Shown here one piece after another: positions 24,917-33,640 of a stretch of DNA of 34,629 nucleotides. Source of the DNA: an uncultured Cytophaga sp. (GTDB taxonomy: Bacteria; Bacteroidota; Bacteroidia; Cytophagales; Cytophagaceae); contig NZ_CALMGQ010000130.1 of the NCBI RefSeq assembly GCF_937863595.1, forward strand, positions 1 through 34,629, given 5' to 3'. The notes beneath the pieces are model-generated. The model had not been told where the DNA came from, searched no databases, and saw nothing but the letters and a program-made list of their open reading frames with translations. The number at the start of each line of letters is the position of its first letter. Within the stretch, counting starts at the first letter, position 1. A program made the translations under genes and the position numbers.

Positions 24917-27187
24917 TTAATAATTCAATGATAGTCCAACACCCAATCCCATATCACTGTCATAATGCGTTCTTATAGCCATATTTTTGTTGATAATGTA
25001 CTTTAACTCTGCCATATATTCAAAATCGGTATTGACCATAAAACCTGCTCTTATTCTTTTAGAAATCGGTATGTCCTCACGCATTAGCGATAAACGGACA
25101 ATTCCATCGTGATATACTTCTGCCTGAAAATTAATGAGCATTGGCAAAGTGTACATAAAACCTAAACTAACGGCTCTGCGGGTATCTTTCTCGTTTTTCT
25201 GACCGAATAAATTGGTTTCGTGTTCGTCCATTCCCATTTTTCGGTATCGGTAATCAAAACCGATAAACGGCATAAACCATTGCGCTTTTCCTATATATCT
25301 TCCTAAATGGGTTTCCACCTCGTAACCGTGCATATCATTGTAACCCAAACGCCATTCTGTTCCTAAAGACCATCTTGCATTTTGAACCATCGCTTCTCCA
25401 TCATTTCCATTGGTTGCAAAATCGTTTTGAGCCATAAAATGTGGCATATTGCTTTCTCTTTGCAATTTATTGTAGGCTTGTTTTTTGTTGGGTAAGTATG
25501 GATTTTGGTAGTCATCAACTGCAAAAACTCTATTCATCCCGCCCATCATATGATAAAGGATATGACAGTGAAAAAACCAATCTCCTTCTTCATTAGCTAA
25601 AAACTCAATGGTATCGGTCTCCATTGGCATTATATCCAACACATTTTTTAGGGGAGAATATTCGCCTTTACCATTAATTACCCTAAAATCGAAACCGTGC
25701 AAGTGCATTGGGTGTCGCATCATTGAGTTATTATGAATGGTAATTCGTAGAATTTCGCCTTTCTTAACTGGTATTTTATCAACTTCTGAAAGTATTCTAT
25801 TATCCATACTCCACACATAACGGTTCATATTTCCTGTAAGGGTAAATTTGAGTTCCCTTACTGGTGCATCTTTTGGTAGTGTTGTGTTGTATGGTGATTG
25901 TAGCATTGCATAATTCAGGGTTTTGATTTCTCCCAAAGCATTTGCATTGTAACGGTTGGGATCATTTTCCATATTCATATTGTGCTGGCTATGGTCTTCT
26001 TTCTGCTTAGAATCGCCTGTAATTTCTGGATACATTACCACATTCATATCCATTTGGTTCAGGCTCATTTTCATTCCCATATCGTCAAGGTTACCGTCCA
26101 TCTTCATCATATCGTTCATCATCTTCATTCCTTCAAAATATTTCAATTTGGGAAGTGGGGAAATGAGTTGTTTGATGCCATTACCCACAAAGTAGCTTGC
26201 CGACTGTGTTCTGTCTTCGGTGGTTGCTAAAAATTCGTAAGCAACACCGTCATCAGGAATGGTAATAACAATATCATAAGTTTCAGAAACCGCAATAATT
26301 AGTCTATCGACTTCGACAGGTTCTACATCATTGCCGTCATTTGCAACTACGGTAATTTTACCGCCTGCATACCGCAACCAAAAATAGGACGAAGCACCAC
26401 CGTTTGAAATTCGAAATCGTACTTTATCGCCTGCTTTTAGAGTTTTGCCATCAACCGTTCTTAAATCGGTCGTATGATTTCCGTTGATTAAAATTTTGTC
26501 ATAATAAACATCGCTTACATCCATTGCCAACATACGTTTCCATTCGTTCTTTATTTTTGTTTTAAAATGTCCTTCTCTAATGGCTTCTGTGTAAGACTGT
26601 GTTGCATTTTTTTTGATGGCAGACCAATCATTGGCATTATGCAACATTCGGTTGATGTTATCGGGATTTAAGTTTGTCCATTCACTTAAAATAATAGGAA
26701 CGGTAGGTAAATCATCAATTCCTTTTCTAAAGGTTTTATCATCATCCTTTTTCTTCATTATAAAACTACCATACATTCCAATCTGCTCCTGTAACCCTGA
26801 GTGTGAGTGATACCAATGCGTTCCGTGTTGAATGATTGGGAAACGATAAGTATATGTTGTTCCAGGTTCAATTGGTTTTTGTGTAAGCCAAGGCACACCA
26901 TCTTCTTTATTGGGTAGGAATACACCGTGCCAATGCAATGAAGTACTTTCCTTTAATTGGTTGTGTACTACAATTTCAGCAGTATCGCCCTCCGTAAAAG
27001 TTAGGGTAGGCATTGGTATTTGACCGTTTACTGCAATGGCTCTTTTTTCTTTTCCTGCATAGTTTACAAGTGTGTCTTTTACGTACAAATCGTATCTCAC
27101 AACCTTTTGAGCGAAAAGAGAAGTTGTCGCCAATAATATTAGAGCTATCGGCAACAGTTTTTTATAAATATTTTTTTTATTATCCAT
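24917..27187 (-). CDS. Multicopper oxidase (CopA/PcoA type) fused to a CopB-like outer-membrane domain
   Basis: 756 aa. A signal peptide (LLPIALILLATTSLFAQ) exports it. It oxidises Cu(I) to the less harmful Cu(II) in the periplasm. Copper ligands are complete: LHWHG (84-88), HWYHSHSG (124-131), HPMHLHGFDF and HCHILYHMMGGM near residues 490-560. A Met-rich stretch (MMNDMMKMDGNLDDMGMKM, about 350-370) may bind Cu(I). After the oxidase, about 180 residues (MVQNARWSLGTEWRLGYNDM to the end) have the alternating pattern of a beta-barrel ending LGVGLSLNY, resembling PcoB/CopB. Oxidase and barrel are usually separate genes. It is the last gene of the copper operon, 16 nt after the ATPase. Confidence 0.92.
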   Translation of the reverse strand: MDNKKNIYKKLLPIALILLATTSLFAQKVVRYDLYVKDTLVNYAGKEKRAIAVNGQIPMPTLTFTEGDTAEIVVHNQLKESTSLHWHGVFLPNKEDGVPWLTQKPIEPGTTYTYRFPIIQHGTHWYHSHSGLQEQIGMYGSFIMKKKDDDKTFRKGIDDLPTVPIILSEWTNLNPDNINRMLHNANDWSAIKKNATQSYTEAIREGHFKTKIKNEWKRMLAMDVSDVYYDKILINGNHTTDLRTVDGKTLKAGDKVRFRISNGGASSYFWLRYAGGKITVVANDGNDVEPVEVDRLIIAVSETYDIVITIPDDGVAYEFLATTEDRTQSASYFVGNGIKQLISPLPKLKYFEGMKMMNDMMKMDGNLDDMGMKMSLNQMDMNVVMYPEITGDSKQKEDHSQHNMNMENDPNRYNANALGEIKTLNYAMLQSPYNTTLPKDAPVRELKFTLTGNMNRYVWSMDNRILSEVDKIPVKKGEILRITIHNNSMMRHPMHLHGFDFRVINGKGEYSPLKNVLDIMPMETDTIEFLANEEGDWFFHCHILYHMMGGMNRVFAVDDYQNPYLPNKKQAYNKLQRESNMPHFMAQNDFATNGNDGEAMVQNARWSLGTEWRLGYNDMHGYEVETHLGRYIGKAQWFMPFIGFDYRYRKMGMDEHETNLFGQKNEKDTRRAVSLGFMYTLPMLINFQAEVYHDGIVRLSLMREDIPISKRIRAGFMVNTDFEYMAELKYIINKNMAIRTHYDSDMGLGVGLSLNY

Positions 27188-27203
27188 TTTAAGAATTTCA
27201 TTT

Positions 27204-29702
27204 TTAAATTTTAATAGTTCTCAATCTTAACGCATTAACAATTACAGATACCGAGCTAAAACTCATTGCCAAGGCGGCTATCATAGGTGATAATAATATG
27301 CCGAAGGATAGAAATAACACACCTGCTGCGATGGGAATGCCCAATACGTTGTAGATGAATGCGAAAAACAGGTTTTGCTTGATATTTCTCATTACTGATT
27401 GACTCAATTTTTGAGCTTTTACAATGCCGTGTAAATCGCCTTTCACCAAGGTTATCATCGCACTTTCGATAGCGACATCCGTACCTGTACCCATTGCAAT
27501 GCCTACATCACTTTTTGCTAATGCCGGGGCATCATTTATACCGTCTCCTGCCATTGCTACAACTTTACCCTGTTGTTGTAACTTTTCCACTTCTCTCAAT
27601 TTATCTTCTGGCAGCATACCGGCTTTAAAATTTGTTAGACTAAGTTCAGTCGCTACGGCTTGTGCTGTGTCGTGATTATCGCCTGTTAGCATTATCACAT
27701 CAATGCCTTGCTTTTGAAGTTCTGCAATCGCTTTCTTACTGGTTTCTTTGATTTTGTCGCCTATGACTACATAACCTACAACCTTTTTATCGACAGCTAA
27801 AAATGATACGGTTTTACCTTGTTGCTGATGTTTTTTCGCTTCATCCTGCATAGAAGATGTAATTTCAGCATTCGCATATTCCATCATTTTCGGATTACCC
27901 AAAGCCACTTTTCTACCTTCAATTGTAGCCTCAACTCCTTTGCCGGTAACTGCACTGAAATTTTCCGATTTTATAATTTCTGCATTTTGTTCTTTGCTAT
28001 ACTTCACAGTTGCTTCTGCTAAAGGATGTTCGCTGTTACTATTTACAGAAGCAATATATTGTAACACTTTTCTTTCATCGTAGTCGGCATTAAAAGTACC
28101 TATTTTTACTACCGTTGGCTTTCCTTCGGTAATCGTTCCTGTTTTATCTATAATTAAGGCGTTTACCTTGTTCATCTTTTCAAGTGCTTCTGCATTTTTA
28201 ATCAACACTCCATTCTGAGCACCTTTGCCTACGCCAACCATAACCGACATTGGTGTTGCTAATCCTAATGCACACGGGCAAGCAATAATTAAAACAGCAA
28301 TGGCATTGACCAAGGCATACACGTAAGCAGGTTCCGGACCCCATATCGCCCATACGGCAAAGGTTATCAGAGAAATTATAACCACAACCGGAACAAAATA
28401 TCCTGAAACTTTATCTGCTAAATTTTGAATCGGTGCACGGCTTCTACTGGCATCATTCACCATCTTAATGATTTGAGAAAGTAACGTGTCGCTACCTATT
28501 TTTTCTGCTTTCATCAAAAAGGATTGGTTGCCATTGATGGTGCCACTACTTACGTTATCGCCATTGGTTTTATTTATGGGAATAGGCTCACCCGTAATCA
28601 TAGATTCGTCAATAGTGGTGTGGCCTTCGGTTATCACACCATCTACCGGAATTTTATCGCCTGGTTTTACTTTGAGAATATCGTTTAATTCAATTTTATC
28701 TATGCTTACTTCAACTTCTTCATTATCGACCATTTTAATGGCTTTGTTCGGGGCCAATTTCAATAATTCTTTTACTGCTGAATTGGTTTTGCTGTGGGCA
28801 CGAGCTTCTAATAATTGTCCTAAAAGTACCAAGGTTAAGATAACGGTAGCTGCTTCGAAATACACGTGAACTGCGCCAAAATGTGTTTTGAATTGGCTTG
28901 GAAACACATCCGGGAAAAGCATTCCAAACACGCTAAATAACCAAGCTACACCTGCACCAATTCCTATTAGCGTAAACATATTGAGCTTCCACGTTATGAT
29001 GCTTTTATAGGCACGTTCAAAAAACATCCAGGTGGCATAAAACACCACCGGAATGGATAATGCAAACTGAACCCAATTCCAATATTTTTGATCCATTACT
29101 GCATACAATGGATTACTGGGAACCATTTCGCTCATTGCGATTACGAAAATGGGCAAGGTGAATAGTGTAGCTATCCAAAACTTTTTTAAAAGCTTCTTAT
29201 ATGTTTTTTCTTCTGCTGAAAGGTCGGGTTGCATAGGCACTAAATCCATTCCGCAAAGAGGACAAGCACCAGCTTGGTCTTTTACTATTTCGGGGTGCAT
29301 CGGGCAGGTCCATTGTTCTGATGAAGTACTCGATAAGTTTTGCTCTTCAACTAAATCCATTCCGCAGACAGGGCAATTGCCCTCTTTGGAATATGTTTTA
29401 TCTCCTTCGCAATGCATCGGACAATAAAATGTACCTGTTCCATTTCCTTTTGATGTTTCTTTTTTAGCTTCGGAAATGTGGTGGTGTTCTCCCGATTTGT
29501 GAATGCTATATTTCCCACCGTCCTTCTTTAAAGCCTCTTGAAAGGTTTCAAGTGGAATGTGTTTTTCCATTTCAATCGTAGCTTCGGCTTTTTTTAAATC
29601 AACTGTTGCTTTTGAAACTCCTTTAACTTTTGAAAGGGCTTCTTCTACGTGACTGCGGCAACCGTTGCAGGTCATACCGTGTATATGATAAGTGTATTTC
29701 AT
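27204..29702 (-). CDS. copA: Copper-translocating P1B-type ATPase
   Basis: 832 aa. Pumps Cu(I) out of the cytoplasm using ATP. Order of domains: heavy-metal-associated domain with GMTCNGC (9-15); two short metal-binding modules, YCPMHCEGDKT with CPVCGMDL and CPMHPEIVKDQ with CPLCGMDLVP (about 90-160); then the pump core with the transport motif CPCALGLATP, phosphorylation site DKTGTITEGKP, the nucleotide-binding NSNSEHPLAEA and hinge AMAGDGINDAPALA. Eight membrane helices fit the family. It sits in the middle of the copper operon, between the HMA/DUF3347 protein (56-nt gap with a hairpin) and the oxidase. Confidence 0.96.
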   Translation of the reverse strand: MKYTYHIHGMTCNGCRSHVEEALSKVKGVSKATVDLKKAEATIEMEKHIPLETFQEALKKDGGKYSIHKSGEHHHISEAKKETSKGNGTGTFYCPMHCEGDKTYSKEGNCPVCGMDLVEEQNLSSTSSEQWTCPMHPEIVKDQAGACPLCGMDLVPMQPDLSAEEKTYKKLLKKFWIATLFTLPIFVIAMSEMVPSNPLYAVMDQKYWNWVQFALSIPVVFYATWMFFERAYKSIITWKLNMFTLIGIGAGVAWLFSVFGMLFPDVFPSQFKTHFGAVHVYFEAATVILTLVLLGQLLEARAHSKTNSAVKELLKLAPNKAIKMVDNEEVEVSIDKIELNDILKVKPGDKIPVDGVITEGHTTIDESMITGEPIPINKTNGDNVSSGTINGNQSFLMKAEKIGSDTLLSQIIKMVNDASRSRAPIQNLADKVSGYFVPVVVIISLITFAVWAIWGPEPAYVYALVNAIAVLIIACPCALGLATPMSVMVGVGKGAQNGVLIKNAEALEKMNKVNALIIDKTGTITEGKPTVVKIGTFNADYDERKVLQYIASVNSNSEHPLAEATVKYSKEQNAEIIKSENFSAVTGKGVEATIEGRKVALGNPKMMEYANAEITSSMQDEAKKHQQQGKTVSFLAVDKKVVGYVVIGDKIKETSKKAIAELQKQGIDVIMLTGDNHDTAQAVATELSLTNFKAGMLPEDKLREVEKLQQQGKVVAMAGDGINDAPALAKSDVGIAMGTGTDVAIESAMITLVKGDLHGIVKAQKLSQSVMRNIKQNLFFAFIYNVLGIPIAAGVLFLSFGILLSPMIAALAMSFSSVSVIVNALRLRTIKI

Positions 29703-29718
29703 TTTTTTGTTATTTAAT

Positions 29719-29751
29719 AAAAGCGTAGCCGTAAAAAATGACTACGCTTTT
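29719..29751 (-). terminator. Hairpin between the DUF3347 gene and copA (attenuator-like)
   Basis: AAAAGCGTAG (29719-29728) and CTACGCTTTT (29742-29751) are perfect reverse complements with a 13-nt loop. On the minus strand it ends in T4, a weak terminator tail, 17 nt before the copA start. It could lower expression of the two downstream genes or protect an mRNA end. Confidence 0.6.
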
Positions 29752-29758
29752 GTGTAAA

Positions 29759-30619
29759 TTATTTAATTGTTTCTGTTGTTTTGCCACAAGAAAGCATAGA
29801 AGAACCGTAATACGGGTTTTTGATTGCATTTTCCTTACTCAACCAATTGGCACCTTTTCCATCGTTAAACATTGGGCAATGCTGATAATAAACAGAAGTT
29901 TCCTGTTTTGAAACTTTTATCAGTTTGTAGATATTGTCGGAAAGCGATGTAAAGTGGTCTCGCTGATGTCCTACGTCTTTCGTTTCAGCAATATGTTCTG
30001 CGTCAAAGGCAAGGTCTTTCATTACTTTCATCCAAACAGTGTGTTCCTCTGTCGTCAATGTTTCCATTTTTACTGATGAAATAGCGTTACTCAAATCTTT
30101 GGCTTTTGCAGACGCAGTATTGCCGTCTGATTTTACCAACGCATCTTTTATGGAAAAATAATTGTCAAATACCGCTTTCAGTTGGTTAGTATTTTGCGGT
30201 GTTTCCGTCATTGCCGAATGGTCGTGCATTTCCGTTTTTGAAGTATCGATTTTTGACGTTTCCGTCTTTGTAACTGTTTTATTTACTCGTTCGTATTGGC
30301 AACATTCAGGCAGTTTTGCATACACGTCATCAGGGGCAAGAAATTTATCACTGTCGTAACCTGATAATGCAATGCGTTTCAAGATTTCGTCTTGATTGGT
30401 CTTTTTTGCATCGTATGTAATGGTCGCCGTTTTTGTGTCTTTGTTCCAATCCACTTCGGCTGTTTTTTTAAGGTTTCCTGCTTTTTCTATGGTAGTTTCA
30501 CACATACCACAATTACCGTAAATTTTTACGGTTTCGGTTTTTGAATTTTTGATTTGAGCGTTACCCACTCCGAATGACAACATTACCAATGTGGTCATTA
30601 AATATTTTAATGAGTTCAT
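29759..30619 (-). CDS. Periplasmic metal-binding protein: HMA domain plus DUF3347
   Basis: About 286 aa from the ATG at 30619 (MNSLKYLMTTLVMLSFGVGN), which opens a signal peptide; the longer frame to 30736 overlaps the upstream gene and is unlikely. The first domain is heavy-metal-associated, with GNCGMCETTIEK (about 35-46). A Lys/Thr-rich linker with MHDHSAM follows, then the DUF3347 domain, with TEEHTVWMKVMKDLAFDAEHI and YYQHCPMFNDGKGANWLSKE near the end. Such proteins are found with copper and silver efflux systems and probably bind Cu(I) in the periplasm. Second gene of the operon. Its HMA domain and that of CopA could exchange metal, but in different compartments. Confidence 0.88.
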   Translation of the reverse strand: MNSLKYLMTTLVMLSFGVGNAQIKNSKTETVKIYGNCGMCETTIEKAGNLKKTAEVDWNKDTKTATITYDAKKTNQDEILKRIALSGYDSDKFLAPDDVYAKLPECCQYERVNKTVTKTETSKIDTSKTEMHDHSAMTETPQNTNQLKAVFDNYFSIKDALVKSDGNTASAKAKDLSNAISSVKMETLTTEEHTVWMKVMKDLAFDAEHIAETKDVGHQRDHFTSLSDNIYKLIKVSKQETSVYYQHCPMFNDGKGANWLSKENAIKNPYYGSSMLSCGKTTETIK

Positions 30620-30711
30620 TATTGAAAAATTTAAATTTTTGAAAATAATTAATTGTGAAAGCAATTTATTTGCTTTCAATTGGACAAACCTATGGCTGTC
30701 AAAGCAAGAGA

Positions 30712-31080
30712 TTAGCCTATTTTTGGCGGTAGCCAAATAGAATGGAAACCCGAAGAAACATAGGTTTTTGTGTATGCAATTGTTACCTTTTCGAGAAAGA
30801 TGTTATGATATTTCATTTCGGTAACAAAAGGAAGTGCAATAGTAAGAAGTGCAGTCGGGCAATGACAGGAAGGGTTTTTACATTTCCCACCGCAACCATC
30901 ATCGTTTTTGTCTTTCTGTGAATGACTTTTACAACAGTCTTTCTTTTCTGTCTGAGAATTTTCTTTTTTGCAACAAGACTTTTCGGTTTTTTCTGCTGGT
31001 TTACCACACGCATAAGTCTGTGTTGGTGTCAAAAAGAAACCAAGCATCAAAATCAGCAATATGGAAATTTGTCTTGTCAT
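30712..31080 (-). CDS. Small cysteine-rich exported protein, first gene of the copper operon
   Basis: About 122 aa from the ATG at 31080 (MTRQISILLILMLGFFLTPT), a signal peptide cut after about TYA. The mature part begins CGKPAEKTEKSCCKKEN and carries repeated CC pairs (SCCKKE, DCCKSH), then GCGGKCKNPSCHC: about twelve cysteines within 50 residues, suited to bind several Cu(I) or similar ions. A weak hydrophobic stretch (ALLTIALPF) follows. Family not recognised. As the first gene after the promoter it may be a metal buffer or sensor-like leader product. The gap to the next start is 92 nt. Confidence 0.75.
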   Translation of the reverse strand: MTRQISILLILMLGFFLTPTQTYACGKPAEKTEKSCCKKENSQTEKKDCCKSHSQKDKNDDGCGGKCKNPSCHCPTALLTIALPFVTEMKYHNIFLEKVTIAYTKTYVSSGFHSIWLPPKIG

Positions 31081-31093
31081 ACGTTTAATGATA

Positions 31094-31101
31094 CAAAAGT
31101 A
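31094..31101 (-). promoter_or_regulatory. Promoter -7 box of the copper operon
   Basis: Minus strand TACTTTTG, a perfect TAnnTTTG, ending 13 nt before the ATG of the cysteine-rich gene. No TTG at the -33 spacing, so a metal-dependent activator may be needed. Confidence 0.55.
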
Positions 31102-31143
31102 CACATTTTTTTCGTTCGTTTGGTTTTGTTAGCACGGTCGTTC

Positions 31144-31290
31144 TTACGCTTGCAGGTAACGTTTTGCGGCTACCCGAAGGGCGGGACTTTCACTACAAAA
31201 CTTGATTTGAAAAACTAATGTTAAATTTAGCGCAAAGCTTCCTTTAAAACACGAAACCCCGCCTTTTGGGTAGGTGCTGTTAGCGTTCTG
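31144..31290. repeat. Palindromic cassette-junction element f
   Basis: Arms around 31166-31186 (GCGGCTACCCGAAGGGCGGG) and 31257-31277 pair at 16 of 21 positions. The interior has ACTACAAAACTTGAT, close to element a. Lower motif TTACGCTTGCAGGTAAC (31144-31160) is an inverted copy of the one in element e, so the pair brackets the copper operon. Upper motif, read outward from the defence pair, is GAACGCTAAC (31288-31279). Confidence 0.88.
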
Positions 31291-31435
31291 TTTTAATTAT
31301 CGTAGTTTCAATTGTCAATATTATGAAATATTTAAATCTTCACTTAATTTATTTGCTCTATATAAGCCATTTTCAATAATTTACCTATTTGAGTTAATAA
31401 AACAACAAATTTTAGTCAAATTAAAGTAATCAATA

Positions 31436-31466
31436 CTTAATTTTTCCTAAATTAAGGCTACATTTG
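31436..31466 (+). promoter_or_regulatory. Promoter and operator-like repeat of the defence gene pair
   Basis: CTTAATTT (31436-31443) and AAATTAAG (31449-31456) are a perfect 8-bp inverted repeat with a 5-bp centre, directly before TACATTTG (31459-31466), a perfect -7 box. A repressor bound there would cover the -33 region. The ATG follows 35 nt later. Confidence 0.6.
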
Positions 31467-31501
31467 AAAAATAACTGCAATTTTATCATTAATTTAGGAT
31501 T

Positions 31502-32779
31502 ATGATACTAGAATTAAAAGTAAAAAATTTTCGATCAATTAAGGATTGGCAAAGTTTTTCGATGCTTGCTGAAAATAAAGTTAAGGAGCACGACAATACA
31601 ATATTCGAAAATGCTGGTCAAAATATCTTGGGAACTGCAATAATTTACGGTCGAAATGCGTCTGGAAAAAGTAATATTTTAAAAGCATTTCGAGCAATTC
31701 AGTTTATGGTAACGGAATCTGCTGAATTTAAGATTGACAAGGAAATCCCACCATTTCAGCCATATAAACTAGATGAGAGTTGTTTGAAACTACCAACGGA
31801 AATATATATTGACTTTATTGCAAAAGACAACATTCGATATGTTTATGAAATAGGGTTTACTGCAACAAAAATAACGTATGAAAATTTGAAGTTTTATCCT
31901 AAGTCTCAACCTGCAACTTTGATAGAAAGGAAGTATGGAGAACCTATTAAGTATGGAGAATACTTAACTGGAAGAAAAAAAGATATTGAGGAAAAGCTTT
32001 ACGAAAACCAACTATTTCTTTCTAAAGTCAGTACTGATAAATTGGAAGGTCTTACATCTGCATACTTGTTTTTTTCAGAAGGTATATATGTTTCAACTTT
32101 TCACGACACTAAATATGACAATCTTTTAATTCAAACATTTACGAATAAAATGGCTAAAAATGATATTCCTTTTTTTAAAGAAAATATCAATAATTTAATG
32201 CGGGTTGCAGATACTGGTATAGATTGCATTGATATTAAAGAAATCAATACCGATACATTGCCAGAAGAAATGTCGGATGAGAAAAAACAAGAGTTAGTTG
32301 AAAAATATAAACACAAAATAAGAACCATACATAAAAAATTTGATGGCGAAAAAGAGGATGGGATTGTCGAATTTAAATTGACCGAGGAATCTACAGGAAC
32401 AATTAAATTACTGGCTATGGGAGGTTTGATACTTGAAGCTTTGGCTGATGGGCAAGTTCTTGTTGTTGACGAACTAGACAAAAGCTTGCATCCAAAGCTA
32501 ACACGAGCCTTAATAAATATTTTCCATTCTAAGAAGACAAATCCTAATAGTGCTCAGTTAATTTTTGCAACTCATGATGTTTCACTTTTAGACAATGAAT
32601 TATTTAGAAGAGATCAAGTTTGGTTTGCAGAAAAAGAATATGAAGGTTATAGTCATTACTATGCAATTTCTGACATCCCAGGTGTTAGGCCAAATGCTCC
32701 ATTTGAGAAATTATATATGAGTGGCAGTTTTGGGGCTAATCCTGTTATTAATGAAATCGAACTTAATTTTCAATTTTAA
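31502..32779 (+). CDS. AAA/ABC-type ATPase of a two-gene defence system (RloA/AbiLi-like)
   Basis: 425 aa. A single SMC/OLD-type ATPase domain: N-terminal LELKVKNFRSIKDWQSFSM, Walker A GRNASGKSN (50-58), a central helical insert (about 100-300), the signature-like region ESTGTIKLLAMGGLI, Walker B GQVLVVDELDKSLHP (about 319-333) and switch His in IFATHDVSLLD. This places it in the AAA15/RloA family that pairs with a small TOPRIM-like nuclease. Its stop overlaps the next start by 1 nt (TAATG), showing translational coupling. Known relatives (AbiL, PARIS, Gabija, OLD) act against phages, so it likely senses infection and drives the partner. The trigger is unknown. Confidence 0.88.
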   Translation: MILELKVKNFRSIKDWQSFSMLAENKVKEHDNTIFENAGQNILGTAIIYGRNASGKSNILKAFRAIQFMVTESAEFKIDKEIPPFQPYKLDESCLKLPTEIYIDFIAKDNIRYVYEIGFTATKITYENLKFYPKSQPATLIERKYGEPIKYGEYLTGRKKDIEEKLYENQLFLSKVSTDKLEGLTSAYLFFSEGIYVSTFHDTKYDNLLIQTFTNKMAKNDIPFFKENINNLMRVADTGIDCIDIKEINTDTLPEEMSDEKKQELVEKYKHKIRTIHKKFDGEKEDGIVEFKLTEESTGTIKLLAMGGLILEALADGQVLVVDELDKSLHPKLTRALINIFHSKKTNPNSAQLIFATHDVSLLDNELFRRDQVWFAEKEYEGYSHYYAISDIPGVRPNAPFEKLYMSGSFGANPVINEIELNFQF

Positions 32780-33420
32780 TGGGGAGATATAGAGAACATC
32801 GGAAGAATATTTTTTTTAATAAGCGTGGATTGATACTATGCGAAGGGGAAACAGAAGAAAATTATTTTAAAGGGTTAATTTCCCAGCCAAAATATAAAAG
32901 GAAATTTCAACCTATTAGTGTAAGGGTGTTTAAGCCTAAGGACCATTCTCCATTTGGAATGGTGAAAGAAGCAAAGCGCTTGATAAGTATAGCAAAAAGC
33001 GAAAAAAACCCTTATCATTTTGTATGGGTTATGTTTGATAGAGATGGGCACGCTAAAATACCTGATGCATTTGAATTAGCAAGGACATCAACACCTGAAA
33101 TAAAAATTGTATTTACTATCCCTTGCTTTGAATATTTTGTTCTTTTACATTTTGAAAAAACAACAAAACCCTTTAATAAATGTGATGATGTAATTCATCA
33201 CATAAATAAAAATTGGTTGCCAGATTATGAGAAGGCTACAAACATATTTGATACTTTGTTACCACAAAAAGATGAAGGGCTAAAGAACAGCGCATGGGTT
33301 GTAAATCAATTTAATGATGAAATTCAATCCGGCAAACGAATTTATGAACTATCATCTTATTCAAATGTTCATGACTTGGTTAATTTTTTATACACACTTA
33401 TCGAAGAAAAGGAAAAATAA
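32779..33420 (+). CDS. RloB-like TOPRIM-type nuclease of the defence pair
   Basis: 213 aa. RloB (AbiLii) domain: GLILCEGETEENYFKGL (17-33), with Glu22 in the TOPRIM first-acid position, and WVMFDRDGH (83-91), with Asp87 and Asp89 in the DxD position, needed for metal-dependent cleavage. FTIPCFEYFVLLHFEKTTKPF (about 111-131) is the other strong family block. Soluble. It should be the effector cutting nucleic acid (possibly tRNA or DNA) when the ATPase partner releases it. It starts within the partner's stop codon, so the two are made together. Targets are not predicted here. Confidence 0.85.
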   Translation: MGRYREHRKNIFFNKRGLILCEGETEENYFKGLISQPKYKRKFQPISVRVFKPKDHSPFGMVKEAKRLISIAKSEKNPYHFVWVMFDRDGHAKIPDAFELARTSTPEIKIVFTIPCFEYFVLLHFEKTTKPFNKCDDVIHHINKNWLPDYEKATNIFDTLLPQKDEGLKNSAWVVNQFNDEIQSGKRIYELSSYSNVHDLVNFLYTLIEEKEK

Positions 33421-33497
33421 TTTTTCGATTGAACTACGGTTATTGAATAGAATATTCTAATTATTATCGTTTGTCTGATATTTTCACCTTTCAAAAT

Positions 33498-33636
33498 GAA
33501 CGCTAACGGTTTGTGTATGGTTAGTGGCGGATTAAGAAGCACTTAACTTTTGGTTTAACACTTGGTTTATTAAATGCTAAACTCTTGAAATCCAACACAA
33601 AACCGCCATTAACTATACACGTTGTTGTACAGCGTT
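33498..33636. repeat. Palindromic cassette-junction element g
   Basis: Arms 33513-33530 (GTGTATGGTTAGTGGCGG) and 33603-33620 pair at 16 of 18 positions. The interior has GAAGCACTTAAC, similar to elements a and e. Lower motif GAACGCTAAC matches the far end of the defence cassette (element f); upper motif, read outward from the AraC gene, AACGCTGTACAAC (33636-33624). Confidence 0.9.
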
Positions 33637-33640
33637 TTTA

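Noticed and set aside
25956..26230. Open frames on the + strand inside the copper oxidase gene
   Set aside because: They are shadows opposite the Met/His-rich coding region, with no start context or family resemblance.
30620..30736. Longer N-terminus of the HMA/DUF3347 protein
   Set aside because: It overlaps the cysteine-rich gene, and a signal peptide begins at the ATG at 30619.
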